DNA from: Gammaproteobacteria bacterium HGW-Gammaproteobacteria-15
GTDB taxonomy: Bacteria; Pseudomonadota; Gammaproteobacteria; Enterobacterales; Alteromonadaceae
Reading direction: 5' to 3'
Length of the DNA stretch: 64,000 nucleotides
Assembly: GCA_002840125.1 (NCBI GenBank)
Contig: PGZF01000003.1
Location: forward strand, 186,001 to 250,000
Shown here: piece by piece, positions 9,840-19,703 of the stretch
Layout: each line of letters opens with the position of its first letter
Numbering within the stretch: the first letter of the stretch is position 1
The notes under the pieces: model-generated
Database searches by the model: none
The model's input: only the letters and a program-made list of their open reading frames with translations
Told to the model about the DNA's origin: nothing
Made by a program: the position numbers and the translations under genes

Positions 9840-10445
9840 TTAACCTGTGGTGGCCAGTTGCAAATAATGCTGATGCAAGGCGGCAACGCGGGGAATTAAA
9901 TCAGCAATACTGCTGTCGTTTTTAATAATATCATCAGCCAGTTTTAGCCGCTCTGGCCGCGAAATTTGCGCCGCCATAATGGCTTTTATCTGCTGCTCGT
10001 TGGCGTTATCGCGCGCCATGGCCCGTTGTAGCTGCAGGCTTTCGGGTAAGTCTATTACCAGTACCCGCTGCACATACCGGTTAAGTTTATTCTCTAATAG
10101 CAAAGGTGCCACTAATAACGCATAAGGCGATGTAAGCGCCGCCAGTTGGGTTAATAATTCCTGCCGTATCGCCGGGTGTAGCAGTTGCTCTAACCAGAGT
10201 TTATCTGCGTTATTACTAAACACACGCTGGCGCAAACCGGCACGGTTAAGCTCGCCATTGGCTTGTAAAATGTCTGCACCAAAATACGCGCTTATTGCCG
10301 CCAGGCAAGGCGTGCCGGGCATAACAACTTCACGCGCCACAATATCGGCGTCAACATATTGCACGCCCTGGCTGGCAAACAGCTCTGTTACTGTACTTTT
10401 ACCACAACCAATACCGCCGGTAAGGCCAACAACAAAAGCTGACAT
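9840..10445 (-). CDS. coaE: Dephospho-CoA kinase
   Basis: Final step of coenzyme A synthesis: phosphorylates the 3'-hydroxyl of dephospho-CoA. I place the start at ATG 10445 (MSAFVVGLTGGIGCGKST), giving 201 residues. It overlaps the pilD stop by one base (TAATG), which indicates translational coupling. The P-loop GGIGCGKST is at residues 10-18, followed by the substrate motif YVDADIVAREVV. Downstream of pilD as in Pseudomonas and Shewanella. Confidence 0.95.
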   Translation of the reverse strand: MSAFVVGLTGGIGCGKSTVTELFASQGVQYVDADIVAREVVMPGTPCLAAISAYFGADILQANGELNRAGLRQRVFSNNADKLWLEQLLHPAIRQELLTQLAALTSPYALLVAPLLLENKLNRYVQRVLVIDLPESLQLQRAMARDNANEQQIKAIMAAQISRPERLKLADDIIKNDSSIADLIPRVAALHQHYLQLATTG

Positions 10446-11326
10446 TACAAGCCCAAATAGCGTAAATAGGCGCCGGTTATTTGTTCGCCCCATAGCAGGG
10501 CTATCCAGCCGGCCGCAGCGATATAAGGGCCAAAGGGTATAGGCGTGGCTTTGTTTTTACCCTGCACACTTAGCAATATGACGCCCACTACCGCACCCAC
10601 ACAGGACGACAGCAGAATAATAAGCGGTAACTGTTGCCAGCCCAGCAAGGCACCAAATACAGCCAGTAACTTAAAGTCACCGTAGCCCATGCCCTCTTTG
10701 CCGGTAAGCAATTTAAACAGCCAGTATACACTCCACAAACTGAGGTAACCGGCAGCGGCGCCAACAATAGCCTGCCCCGGATTAACAAAGGCTGAACTAC
10801 TAAGGCTGAATAACAACGCCAGCCACAGCAAGGGCAGGGTTAGCTGATCAGGCAGCAGCATTTTATCTATATCAATAAAGGTAAGGGCGATGAGTGTCCA
10901 GGTAGTTACTATCAGTACAGCTGCAGCTAAACCAAAACCCAGTTTCCAGGCTACCAGAGCCGACAGCACAGCTGTCAGGGCTTCTACCACCGGGTAACGT
11001 ATGCTTATCGGGGCACGGCAGTTACGGCATTTGCCTTTTAGCAGCAGCCAGCTAAACACCGGGATATTGTCACGTGCCGATACCGGTGCATTACAACGGG
11101 GGCAGGCAGAACGTGGCACCGCCAGGTTAAACTTGGCCGGTGCAGCGGCTGTAGCAGAGCCGGAGAGAAAGTAGGCTTTATATTCTTGCTGCCATTCGTT
11201 TTCCATCATCTTGGGCAGGCGGTAAATAACCACGTTTAAAAAGCTGCCAATAATCAGGCTTAATATCGCTGTAGCGCTAATAAATAACGCCGGATACAGG
11301 TTGAATAGTTCTGCTAATTGCTGCAT
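10445..11326 (-). CDS. pilD: Type IV prepilin peptidase/methyltransferase PilD
   Basis: Inner-membrane aspartic protease that cleaves type IV prepilins and N-methylates the new N-terminal Phe. The 293-residue product has the N-terminal zinc-binding pair of CxxC motifs (CPRCNAPV and CRNCRAPI). It also has the two catalytic Asp regions (TFIDIDKMLLPDQ and GYGDFKLLAVFG) between about eight membrane spans. The start overlaps the pilC stop by one base (TGATG). The substrate here is presumably the pilin at 16.2-16.6 kb. Confidence 0.96.
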   Translation of the reverse strand: MQQLAELFNLYPALFISATAILSLIIGSFLNVVIYRLPKMMENEWQQEYKAYFLSGSATAAAPAKFNLAVPRSACPRCNAPVSARDNIPVFSWLLLKGKCRNCRAPISIRYPVVEALTAVLSALVAWKLGFGLAAAVLIVTTWTLIALTFIDIDKMLLPDQLTLPLLWLALLFSLSSSAFVNPGQAIVGAAAGYLSLWSVYWLFKLLTGKEGMGYGDFKLLAVFGALLGWQQLPLIILLSSCVGAVVGVILLSVQGKNKATPIPFGPYIAAAGWIALLWGEQITGAYLRYLGL

Positions 11327-12555
11327 CAGATTATTGAACCCATCTGGAAAATTGGTAAATACATGGCAATAATCAGGCCGCCAATTACCACACCTAATAC
11401 GGCCATTATCATTGGCTCCAGTAATGCCGTTAAGCCATCTACAGCGTCGTCTACTTCCTGTTCGTAAATATTAGCCACTTTGGCCAGCATGCTGTCTAAG
11501 GCACCGGACTCTTCACCAATGGCTACCATTTGGATCACCATTTCCGGGAACTGTTTGGTTTGCTTCATTGCTATATGCATTTGGTTACCGGACGAGACTT
11601 CTTCACGAATAAATAAAATGGCATTTTTATATACCTCATTGCCCGAGGCGCCAGCGGCTGATTCCAACGCTTCAATTAACGGCACACCGGCGGCAAAGGT
11701 GGTAGATAGCGTGCGGGCATAACGGGCTACAGCGGCTTTATTTAATATATTGCCGATTACCGGCAGTTTAATAATGCGCCCGTCAGCCCAGGTGCGAAAT
11801 ATAAGGTTGCTGCCATAAGCTTTTTTAACTATAAAGAAAGTCGCTATTAAGCCTGCCAGTACCACCCACCAATAAGCCTGCATCAGCTCGGAAATACCCA
11901 TTACAAATAGCGTAAAGGCAGGTAGTTCGGCACCAAAACCGGCAAAAATCTCGGCAAATTGCGGTACCACAAAAATTAGCAAAATAGAGGTGACTATACC
12001 GGCGATCACTAAAACAGCTATCGGGTAAAACATCGCCTTTTTAATTTTAGATTTAAGCGCTTCAGCCTTTTCTTTATAAATAGCTAAGCGGTCAAAAATG
12101 GCATCTAACGCGCCCGAGGCCTCGCCCGATTTAACCAAATCGCAGTATAATTCATCAAAGTATTTCGGGTGTTCGCGCAAGGTTTCTGATAATGGCAAAC
12201 CGGCCTGAATTTTAACTGAGATTTTTTGCATTAAGGTACGCAGGCTTTTATTTTCGGCGCCATTGGCAATTAAGTCGATAGATTGCACCAGCGGTACCCC
12301 GGCACCCAGCATAGTGGCAATTTGCCGGGTAAAAATAGCAATATCCAAAGCAGAAATTTTGCGCTCGCCACCAAATAATGATTTAGGCTTTTTCTTTACG
12401 CCAGATGGGGTAATGCCCTGTTGGCGCAGCAGCGCTTTAACTTCGGCAATACTGGTACCTTTTATTTCACCGTCAACTTTTTTACCGCGCCGGTTAACGC
12501 CTTTATAGGTAAATGCTTCCAGCTCTTTTATTTTAAATTGTTGTGCCTGAGCCAT
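11326..12555 (-). CDS. pilC: Type IV pilus inner-membrane platform protein PilC
   Basis: Polytopic platform protein on which PilB assembles pilin. From ATG 12555 (MAQAQQFKIKELEAF, ribosome binding site AGGAAA) it is 409 residues, the family size; the frame is open 13 codons further upstream. Two GspF-type repeats are visible, each ending in hydrophobic segments (FYPIAVLVIAGIVTSILLIF and the C-terminal LLEPMIMAVLGVVIGGLIIA). Part of pilB-pilC-pilD-coaE. Confidence 0.96.
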   Translation of the reverse strand: MAQAQQFKIKELEAFTYKGVNRRGKKVDGEIKGTSIAEVKALLRQQGITPSGVKKKPKSLFGGERKISALDIAIFTRQIATMLGAGVPLVQSIDLIANGAENKSLRTLMQKISVKIQAGLPLSETLREHPKYFDELYCDLVKSGEASGALDAIFDRLAIYKEKAEALKSKIKKAMFYPIAVLVIAGIVTSILLIFVVPQFAEIFAGFGAELPAFTLFVMGISELMQAYWWVVLAGLIATFFIVKKAYGSNLIFRTWADGRIIKLPVIGNILNKAAVARYARTLSTTFAAGVPLIEALESAAGASGNEVYKNAILFIREEVSSGNQMHIAMKQTKQFPEMVIQMVAIGEESGALDSMLAKVANIYEQEVDDAVDGLTALLEPMIMAVLGVVIGGLIIAMYLPIFQMGSII

Positions 12556-12602
12556 GTTGGTTTCCTGTTGCAGCGCCTTAGCGCCAAAAGTCAAAATCTG
12601 CT

Positions 12603-12636
12603 ACCACTTACCACTTACCACTTACCACTTACCACT
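12603..12636. repeat. 7-bp tandem repeat between pilB and pilC
   Basis: Four exact ACCACTT units plus a fifth partial unit, in the 106-bp gap between pilB (stop 12662) and pilC (start 12555). On the transcribed strand the unit is AAGTGGT, which contains a weak GTGG Shine-Dalgarno-like core but is too far from pilC to act in initiation. Possible slipped-strand length polymorphism. Confidence 0.85.
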
Positions 12637-12661
12637 AAGCATTAACCACTCAGCGCCAGCG

Positions 12662-14359
12662 TCAGCCTTTTGTCACCCTGTTTATCTCAGCCAGGCTGGT
12701 TAAACCGGCAGCCGCTTTAATAAGGCCAGACTGGCGCAGGTTATTTACCCCTTCTAACTGAGCCTGGGTGGCAATATCCAGCGAGTTGCCGCCCTGCATA
12801 ATAATATCAGCCATTTTGCCGCTAACCGGCATTACTTCATAAATACCCACCCGGCCTTTGTAACCATTAGTGCAATGGTCGCAACCCATGGGTTTAAACA
12901 CTTTAACCGACGGCAGTTGCTGTGGCGTAAAACCTTGTTTTAGTAATTCCTGCTCGGGCAATACTTCTTGTTGTTTACAGTGGCTGCACAGCCGCCGTGC
13001 CAGGCGCTGGGCAATAATTAACGACACTGAGCTTGCCACGTTATAAGACGGCACCCCCATATTCAGTAAGCGGGTAAGGGTTTCCGGTGCGGAGTTAGTG
13101 TGCAGGGTAGATAACACCAGATGGCCGGTTTGTGCGGCTTTAATAGCAATTTCGGCAGTTTCTAAATCGCGAACCTCACCTACCATTACTACATCGGGGT
13201 CTTGCCTTAAAAAGGCTTTTAACGCCGAGGCAAAGGTTAAACCTGCGCGCGGGTTAACCTGTACCTGGTTAACGCCTGGCAGGTTAATTTCTACCGGGTC
13301 TTCAGCGGTAGAAATATTAGTTTCGCTGGTATTTAAAATAGCCAAACCGGTATACAGCGATACCGTTTTACCTGAGCCTGTCGGGCCGGTTACCAGTATC
13401 ATGCCTTGTGGCTGGGCCAGTGCTTCTAAATACAGCTTTTTCTGGTGTTCTTCATAACCCAGTATATCTATGCCCAGCATGGCGCTGTCAGAATCCAGAA
13501 TACGCATTACCACTTTTTCGCCCCACAAGGTGGGCAGGGTGCTAACGCGAAAATCGATCGACTTTTTTGCCGACAACTTTAATTTAATGCGGCCATCCTG
13601 GGGTACGCGCTTTTCGGCAATATCCAGCCGCGACATAACCTTTAGCCGGGCTGATAACCGGGTGGCCAGTGCCACCGGCGGGTTGGCCACTTCATGTAAA
13701 ATGCCGTCAATACGAAAGCGAATACGGTAAATTTTTTCGTAGGGTTCAAAGTGTAAGTCGGACGCGCCTTTACGTATGGCATCCAGCAGCATTTTATTAA
13801 TAAAGGCAATTATCGGCTGGTCTTCTTTATCGGGCATTGCGCCCGGGCCGTCATCGTCGTCGGCTTCTATAATGCCCATAGAGCCTAAATCCCAGTCACT
13901 TTCGCTAAAGTCACCGCCCAGGCTGCTATCAAAAATCTTATCAATTAGCTTATACAGTTTGTCGTATTCAACTACCACTACTTCAGCATTTAAGCCGGTG
14001 TTAAATTCAAAATCTTCAATGGTTTGAATATTGGTAGGGTCGACCACGGCCAAAAAAATATTACGGCCACGTTTACCCAGTGGCAGCATATCGGTTTTAC
14101 GGATAAGTTTTTCGTTACGTAAGTCTTCCGGAATACTTGCCGCATCGTAGTGTTCCAGATCCAGGCTGATGGCCTGGCTAATGCTGGCGGCAGCTTGTGC
14201 CAACACGGTGGCGGTAATCAGCTTTTCATTAATGAGTAATTCAGGCAGGTTTTTATACTGGCTGCCTTTGTCGGCAACCGCTTTAGTGGCACGCTCAGAG
14301 TTTAGCAGGCCAAGCTGTACCAAACGTCTAAAAAGTGTTGAGGTAGTGGTAACGGCCAT
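12662..14359 (-). CDS. pilB: Type IV pilus assembly ATPase PilB
   Basis: Hexameric GspE-family ATPase that powers pilus extension. 565 residues. The N-terminal MshEN-type domain is followed by the ATPase core with Walker A (LVTGPTGSGKTVSLY), the Asp box, Walker B (DPDVVMVGEVRDLETAEIA) and the His box (GHLVLSTLHTN). It also has the tetracysteine zinc motif (CSHCKQQ ... GCDHCTNGYKGR). In relatives pilA lies immediately upstream of pilB; here a foreign gene pair separates them. Confidence 0.97.
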   Translation of the reverse strand: MAVTTTSTLFRRLVQLGLLNSERATKAVADKGSQYKNLPELLINEKLITATVLAQAAASISQAISLDLEHYDAASIPEDLRNEKLIRKTDMLPLGKRGRNIFLAVVDPTNIQTIEDFEFNTGLNAEVVVVEYDKLYKLIDKIFDSSLGGDFSESDWDLGSMGIIEADDDDGPGAMPDKEDQPIIAFINKMLLDAIRKGASDLHFEPYEKIYRIRFRIDGILHEVANPPVALATRLSARLKVMSRLDIAEKRVPQDGRIKLKLSAKKSIDFRVSTLPTLWGEKVVMRILDSDSAMLGIDILGYEEHQKKLYLEALAQPQGMILVTGPTGSGKTVSLYTGLAILNTSETNISTAEDPVEINLPGVNQVQVNPRAGLTFASALKAFLRQDPDVVMVGEVRDLETAEIAIKAAQTGHLVLSTLHTNSAPETLTRLLNMGVPSYNVASSVSLIIAQRLARRLCSHCKQQEVLPEQELLKQGFTPQQLPSVKVFKPMGCDHCTNGYKGRVGIYEVMPVSGKMADIIMQGGNSLDIATQAQLEGVNNLRQSGLIKAAAGLTSLAEINRVTKG

Positions 14360-14687
14360 TAAGCGAAAACATCCTGATTTTGCTAATAAGATTTTTCTGA
14401 TTTGCTTGATTATGCCACTAAATGCGGGTTATTCAAGTTTATAAATATTGCTTTAGAGTAAAGCGTGCACTTGTCGCTATGGCTGAATCATTTACCATTT
14501 TTTCACGCAAATTTAGTTCAGGTTTTTTTATGTCGCAACTTAGCGAGTTTGTTTAGTTGACACGTTAAAATGCCGGTAAGTGCACTTTAATGTAAATTAA
14601 TATGTTTTTATTGGTTAATTAAAGTTGTCATTTTAAACCAAGCTGCTTTAGAATTCTGTAGACCATCTAATTATAAGGATATTGATT
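14360..14687. other. Divergent intergenic region pilB / toxin-like gene
   Basis: About 330 bp, notably AT-rich, between the pilB start and the divergent gene starting at 14688. It must contain promoters for both directions. A TTGACA at 14557-14562 on the plus strand is an exact -35 hexamer but has no good -10 at 16-18 bp. No RNA gene, palindrome or open frame of note seen. Confidence 0.4.
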
Positions 14688-15743
14688 ATGGCAGAGTTCT
14701 ATATGGCACTACGGGCGCAACGCGCCAGTGAAATATTTGCATCTGATCCTGATTTACTGACCCGATTCAGTGAATTAAACCATACCGGTAGAGCTGATAT
14801 TTTAGTTCCCGGAAAGCCTTACTTAACCTCCTGTGGCCCAAACGATGCTTTTATAGCAGGGCAGATGTCTGCTATGCCACTTGCTGTGCAGCAGCGTATT
14901 GCACAAACACATTCACACTATGAAGACTACACGCTGCCTATAGCACAAACGATTGATGAACATATTAAGCCGGTAATGGAACGGGTTGAGCTATACGGTT
15001 TACCCGCAGTGGCGGCAACAATGGCATTGGCGGCAGAGCAAAGTAGTGCACTGCAAAAAGCGCTAATAAAATACCAAATTGCGCTGGAGGATTTACACCA
15101 GGCAAACCTGGACAAACGAGGTATTAGCGGTGCCAGAGCAAGGGGCGCGCACAACCCGATAATTAGTGCCAAAGAGGCTGTGGTAAGGCAGACACACACT
15201 GAATTGCTGCAACGTTTTCAGGCTCAATTACAACGCTATGCAGCGCTTAATAAAGCCAGCAAGACAAAAAATACATTAGCTAATGTTAAGCGCAGTATTG
15301 ATGTTGCCAATAACGGCCGTAATATGCACGGCAGCACATCAGGCAGTCAGCGAACGGCCAATAGTTTGCAAGTGAGTACCTCCCAGCAGGTTGTTGCATT
15401 AAATAACTACGCCAGATACAGCCGTATTTTAGGCAACGGCACTATTGTTATTGATGCAGGCTTTCGTGTTAATAAGGTGGTTGGTGCTCACAATAGCGGC
15501 GCTGATGCCACCAGAGTAGCGATAACAGAAGGGGCAGGGTTTGCTGCATCGGTTGGTACGGGAATGGTAGTGGGGAAAGTGGCAGTAAGTATTGGTATCA
15601 AGCTCGCATTAGGGCCTGTTGGATGGGTATTACTCATAGGTGCAGGTTTGTATGCTGGATATAGCTTTTCTAAAACAACAGATGAATTTGCGAAAGAATA
15701 CTTCGGTACTAAGTATGACCAAATGACAAGGATGCGCCGGTGA
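14688..15743 (+). CDS. Putative membrane-active toxin/effector-like protein
   Basis: 351 residues from ATG 14688 behind AAGGAT. No named family recognised. The first two thirds are soluble and helical. The C-terminal third carries a Gly/Ala-rich hydrophobic hairpin (roughly residues 280-325: GFAASVGTGMVVGKVAVS, then LALGPVGWVLLIGAGLYAGY) followed by a charged tail. This architecture resembles pore-forming or inner-membrane-targeted effectors. Its stop overlaps the start of a small membrane protein by 4 bp (GTGA), as in effector-immunity pairs. A second pair with the same layout is at 40.6-42.0 kb. The gene interrupts the usual pilA-pilB adjacency, which suggests acquisition. No PAAR, VgrG or secretion gene is nearby, so an effector role is inference. 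Confidence 0.55.
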   Translation: MAEFYMALRAQRASEIFASDPDLLTRFSELNHTGRADILVPGKPYLTSCGPNDAFIAGQMSAMPLAVQQRIAQTHSHYEDYTLPIAQTIDEHIKPVMERVELYGLPAVAATMALAAEQSSALQKALIKYQIALEDLHQANLDKRGISGARARGAHNPIISAKEAVVRQTHTELLQRFQAQLQRYAALNKASKTKNTLANVKRSIDVANNGRNMHGSTSGSQRTANSLQVSTSQQVVALNNYARYSRILGNGTIVIDAGFRVNKVVGAHNSGADATRVAITEGAGFAASVGTGMVVGKVAVSIGIKLALGPVGWVLLIGAGLYAGYSFSKTTDEFAKEYFGTKYDQMTRMRR

Positions 15744-16111
15744 CTGATAGCCCGATGGAAAGCTTTTGGTTAGGTGATTTATTCGCAATACTGCTTATAT
15801 CAACCATTATTTCCTGGTTGGTATTTGCTCATTTCAGCATGAGACCGATAGAGCGAAAAATGCGCGCAGCGCAAAAAGATACTATTAGCAAATGGGACGG
15901 TCCGGGTTGGCGAGTAATGTGGTACGCCTGGGCGATATTTTTACCAATATGCGGTTTTAATAATTCCCGCGATCCATTGCTGGACCCGGTAGAAGTTAAA
16001 AAATATGCAAGTCGTAAAGATTGGGTTTTAGCAGCCTGGTTTTTTGTCTCAATAAACGGCATGGTTATTAGTGGCCTTATTGCCAGTTATATTTGGAAGT
16101 CAGTGGGGTAG
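15740..16111 (+). CDS. Small membrane protein, possible immunity partner
   Basis: 123 residues starting with GTG inside the stop region of the preceding gene. Three hydrophobic segments: near 11-32 (LGDLFAILLISTIISWLVFAH's core), 56-72 and 95-117. Between them lies a conserved-looking short soluble loop with a CGF motif. No family recognised. The 4-bp overlap with the toxin-like gene means the two are made together. A membrane protein partner would fit neutralising a membrane-active toxin. That role is inferred from position and topology only. Confidence 0.5.
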   Translation: MTDSPMESFWLGDLFAILLISTIISWLVFAHFSMRPIERKMRAAQKDTISKWDGPGWRVMWYAWAIFLPICGFNNSRDPLLDPVEVKKYASRKDWVLAAWFFVSINGMVISGLIASYIWKSVG

Positions 16112-16175
16112 TGCAGTAAGTAGTATATAGATCAGACTTTGCAGAATCTAAAAGCGCCAATTGTTTAATGCAATA

Positions 16176-16206
16176 GAAAAAGCCAGCTCAGAGGCTGGCT
16201 TTTTTG
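16176..16206. terminator. Bidirectional terminator before pilA
   Basis: AAAAAGCCAGC stem pairing with GCTGGCTTTTTT around a short CTCAGAG loop. U-tracts exist in both directions, so it can end both the plus-strand toxin-like operon and the minus-strand pilA transcript. Confidence 0.85.
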
Positions 16207-16220
16207 CACCAATAATTAGC

Positions 16221-16634
16221 TTATGGGGTCGGAGTCAAAGTTAAACCTGCACCTTTCTCACACTGGTTTTGAGTCGTTGTACCTACACCAGCCATAGAGT
16301 AAGTTAACGTACCGGCAGCTGTTAGATCAGCTGTTAAAATACAACCTTGGTTTGTCCAAATTAAATCACCGTCTGAAGCCTCAGCTAAGGCTGCAGTTGA
16401 TGCTACCTTAGGATCAGCGGTCACTTCGGCATTTAATGTATCACAACCAATACCGGTCTGAACACAAGCTTGCATTTTGCTTACATAAGCAGAAATACCT
16501 TTCATAGCCTGGCCGCCGTATGAGGTGGCTACATATTCACGGTAAGCTGGCAATGCTACTGCAGCCAAAATACCGATGATCGCTACTACGATCATTAATT
16601 CAATTAAGGTAAAACCTTGTTGTGTACGTTTCAT
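16221..16634 (-). CDS. pilA: Major type IV pilin PilA
   Basis: Pilus subunit of 137 residues. The class III leader MKRTQQG is cleaved by PilD after Gly7, and mature residue 5 is the conserved Glu ([20 protein letters not shown]). The C-terminal globular domain is short, with Cys residues in three places ([22 protein letters not shown]). The final pair probably forms the D-loop disulfide. Ribosome binding site AGGAG lies 11 bp before the ATG. A near-perfect palindrome TAGCCTT-T-AAGGCTA (16659-16673) sits in the 5' leader. Expected to be monocistronic. Confidence 0.95.
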   Translation of the reverse strand: MKRTQQGFTLIELMIVVAIIGILAAVALPAYREYVATSYGGQAMKGISAYVSKMQACVQTGIGCDTLNAEVTADPKVASTAALAEASDGDLIWTNQGCILTADLTAAGTLTYSMAGVGTTTQNQCEKGAGLTLTPTP

Positions 16635-16871
16635 TTTAACTTCTCCTGATTTTTTATTTAGCCTTTAAGGCTAGATGTTATTTTGAGCAATTTACTGAGA
16701 GCCGCAAGTTAAATGTAACTAAATTTATCTAAAACATGTAATGTTTTGAATATAAATAGATTTTAGTTGTTCCTGATAAAGGGTGGAGCTATATTTATTA
16801 GTAATAAAGTACTAGTTTAACAACTCTAATAAAGTGATTACGCAGCTAAATCAGCTTTTATTTATCGCAAT

Positions 16872-17120
16872 TTACTGTGTAACCATCGACAGTATAGTGT
16901 ATTTATTGGGTAATAAAGGTTGGGGAGTTTGGCAGAAAATAAAGTAGGGGTGGGGTAGCTCAATTAATAAGTCTATATCGTCACCTCGTTTGTTACCGTC
17001 TGTTCTGGAACCAAACAGTTTGACGCAGGCATCCGGGCCAAAAATATCGTTCGCCTCGCGGGTAATAATGTCTGAAAGTGCAGCAGAGCTAGCTTGAAAC
17101 ACAGCCTTGTTTCCCTGCAC
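16872..17120 (-). pseudogene. Truncated nucleotidyltransferase (MNT-type) fragment
   Basis: The first 55 or so residues match the start of a minimal nucleotidyltransferase: KLFGSRTDGNKRGDDIDLLIE contains the GS...DxD active site. After that the protein loses similarity and stops after 82 residues, where full proteins run to 100 or more with a third catalytic Asp. The remainder is AT-rich with no continuing frame. I read it as the 5' remnant of a broken gene next to the intact mntA-hepT pair. Confidence 0.6.
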
Positions 17121-17211
17121 AACCGGGCAGTTTCAAGGTCTTAAATAATGGAATATGTGATATGGTTATAAACATACTTACCTGCTTGATAAAACACAGG
17201 CATATGCTGTT

Positions 17212-17601
17212 ATGACTGACAATATAATTTTACAACTAGCTGCTATGGCAGCGGCCGATTCAAATATTTTGGCATTATGGTTGTATGGTTCACGTGCGCG
17301 CGGTAACGCACGGGCCGACAGTGATTATGATTTGGCGGTATTGCTTGCCAGCTCGCCAGCGGACGAGCTAGAGCGGAGGTTACAACCGGAGTTGCTGGCA
17401 CTGGATTGGCAACAGCTATTAGCTTGCCCGGCACTAAGCGTGATTAATATAATGCAGGTGCCTTTACCACTGGCTATCAGTGTGCTGGACGATAATACCG
17501 TGCTGTATAGTCGTGATGACACCGCACGATTATTAGCGGAAGCAAGGTTAATGTCAAAATGGGAACTGGATTACCAATATCATCAGGCGCATTATGCTTA
17601 A
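17212..17601 (+). CDS. mntA: MntA-type antitoxin (minimal nucleotidyltransferase)
   Basis: Antitoxin of the HEPN/MNT class. In the studied Shewanella pair MntA inactivates HepT by transferring AMP groups to its active-site Tyr. The catalytic signature GSX10DXD is exact: G26-S27 followed by D38-Y-D40. Length is 129 residues. Its last 8 bp overlap hepT, which ensures coupled expression. It lies between pilA and the DUF1294 gene, in an interval that is pilA-nadC in relatives. A broken second nucleotidyltransferase gene lies just upstream on the other strand. Confidence 0.85.
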   Translation: MTDNIILQLAAMAAADSNILALWLYGSRARGNARADSDYDLAVLLASSPADELERRLQPELLALDWQQLLACPALSVINIMQVPLPLAISVLDDNTVLYSRDDTARLLAEARLMSKWELDYQYHQAHYA

Positions 17602-18007
17602 ACACTATTTACAGAGTATCAGCGAGCACGCTGCAGAATGTGAAGAACAACTCACTGAACTGAAGCAAATTCTGCAGCAACGAGCCTGGAGCGCAATAGA
17701 GCAAAGTGCAGCGGAGCGGCAATTACAGGTTTTGGCAGAGGCCTGTATCGGCGTGGCGAAGCATTGGCTTAAACAATTGGATAAAGTAGTACCGGCAGAT
17801 GCTTATAGTGTATTCGCCAAGCTGAACCAGTTGGGGGAGCTGAGTAATACTGATTTACAGCAATGGCGCAAAATTATAGGTATGCGTAACGCTCTGGTGC
17901 ACGATTATTTGAATTTCAGCCCGGCAATCCTTATCAGCATTATCAAAGAACAGCAGTATCAGTTGCTGCTTAATTTTATTATTACTGCAAAAGCCAGATG
18001 GGCCTGA
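17594..18007 (+). CDS. hepT: HepT-type HEPN toxin
   Basis: HEPN ribonuclease-fold toxin partner of MntA, 137 residues, almost entirely helical. The active-site motif RX4HXY is exact: R98, H103, Y105 (MRNALVHDYLNF). The Tyr is the residue modified by MntA in the described system. Antitoxin-first gene order and an 8-bp overlap are seen. Catalytic residues are intact, so the toxin is probably functional. Confidence 0.85.
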   Translation: MLKHYLQSISEHAAECEEQLTELKQILQQRAWSAIEQSAAERQLQVLAEACIGVAKHWLKQLDKVVPADAYSVFAKLNQLGELSNTDLQQWRKIIGMRNALVHDYLNFSPAILISIIKEQQYQLLLNFIITAKARWA

Positions 18008-18017
18008 CGGCTAATGG

Positions 18018-18677
18018 TTAACCGGCCCAAAGCGCCATACGGGCTAGAAATTGCTCTCCCCATGGCGATAACAGCCAAATAACCAATAAGGTATTACCCA
18101 GAATAACAAAGCCAAATTCCCGCCTGAACGATTGTTTGCTGCGCTTATGTGCCAGTTGTTGCTGGGCAATATAAGCACCGGGCCAACCACCAATTAAGCT
18201 AAATAGCTGCAGGCTTTCTTCGGTTACGCGGTTGCCGTGGCGGGCGATGGCGGCTTCTTTGTCGGTTTTGTATAGCCAATAGGTAAATAAACTGGCTTCA
18301 AGGTATAGCAGCGGCAAAATATATAGCAGGCGGCCAAACAGCAGGGCAATAATAACCGCAACCAGAAAGCTGATGCGAAACAGCAGGGCTATCTGGTTCG
18401 CGTACTGAATGCTGAGGCTGTCAGAATGCACTGCGGCTTTATGTGGCGGTGCTAAGGTGGTGGTTTTGGCCGTCACAAACTGCCAGGGAGCGGCAATATC
18501 ACGGCCTTGTTTGTCCTGTTTTACATTAAATTGCAGTGTGTCGCCCATTTGCGGGCGGCCTTCAGTGCCGGCATGATCGCGGATATGAAAAAACAGTTTT
18601 TGCTGGGTCTGATCGCATACCACAAAGCCAAAGCCTTTATCGTCGCGCCAGAACACCACTTTACCGGTTAACTGCAT
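18018..18677 (-). CDS. Cold-shock domain / DUF1294 membrane protein
   Basis: 219 residues. The N-terminal part (about 1-65) is a cold-shock OB fold with RNP-like strands (GKVVFWRDDKGFGFVVC and KLFFHIRDH). The C-terminal part has three or four membrane spans of DUF1294 with the characteristic LIGGWPGAYIAQQQLAHKR motif. Such CSD-DUF1294 fusions are widespread but uncharacterised. It is convergent with hepT, 10 bp from its stop. Confidence 0.85.
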   Translation of the reverse strand: MQLTGKVVFWRDDKGFGFVVCDQTQQKLFFHIRDHAGTEGRPQMGDTLQFNVKQDKQGRDIAAPWQFVTAKTTTLAPPHKAAVHSDSLSIQYANQIALLFRISFLVAVIIALLFGRLLYILPLLYLEASLFTYWLYKTDKEAAIARHGNRVTEESLQLFSLIGGWPGAYIAQQQLAHKRSKQSFRREFGFVILGNTLLVIWLLSPWGEQFLARMALWAG

Positions 18678-18782
18678 GGTAGTTGGCTAAACTCTGGGGT
18701 TGAACTATAGCCATGACTGTAACAAGGCGCGATAAGTTTAACCAGCAACAACTGAACCCTTTGTTAAAGTTGTTGCGTAATG

Positions 18783-19703
<921 letters not shown>

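Noticed and set aside
12603-12636. Possible CRISPR array
   Set aside because: Repeat unit is only 7 bp with no spacers; a simple tandem repeat. No CRISPR array was seen anywhere in the window.
16635-16871. Sigma-54 promoter for pilA
   Set aside because: No GG-N10-GC pair at correct spacing could be found upstream of pilA on the minus strand, so I do not claim one.
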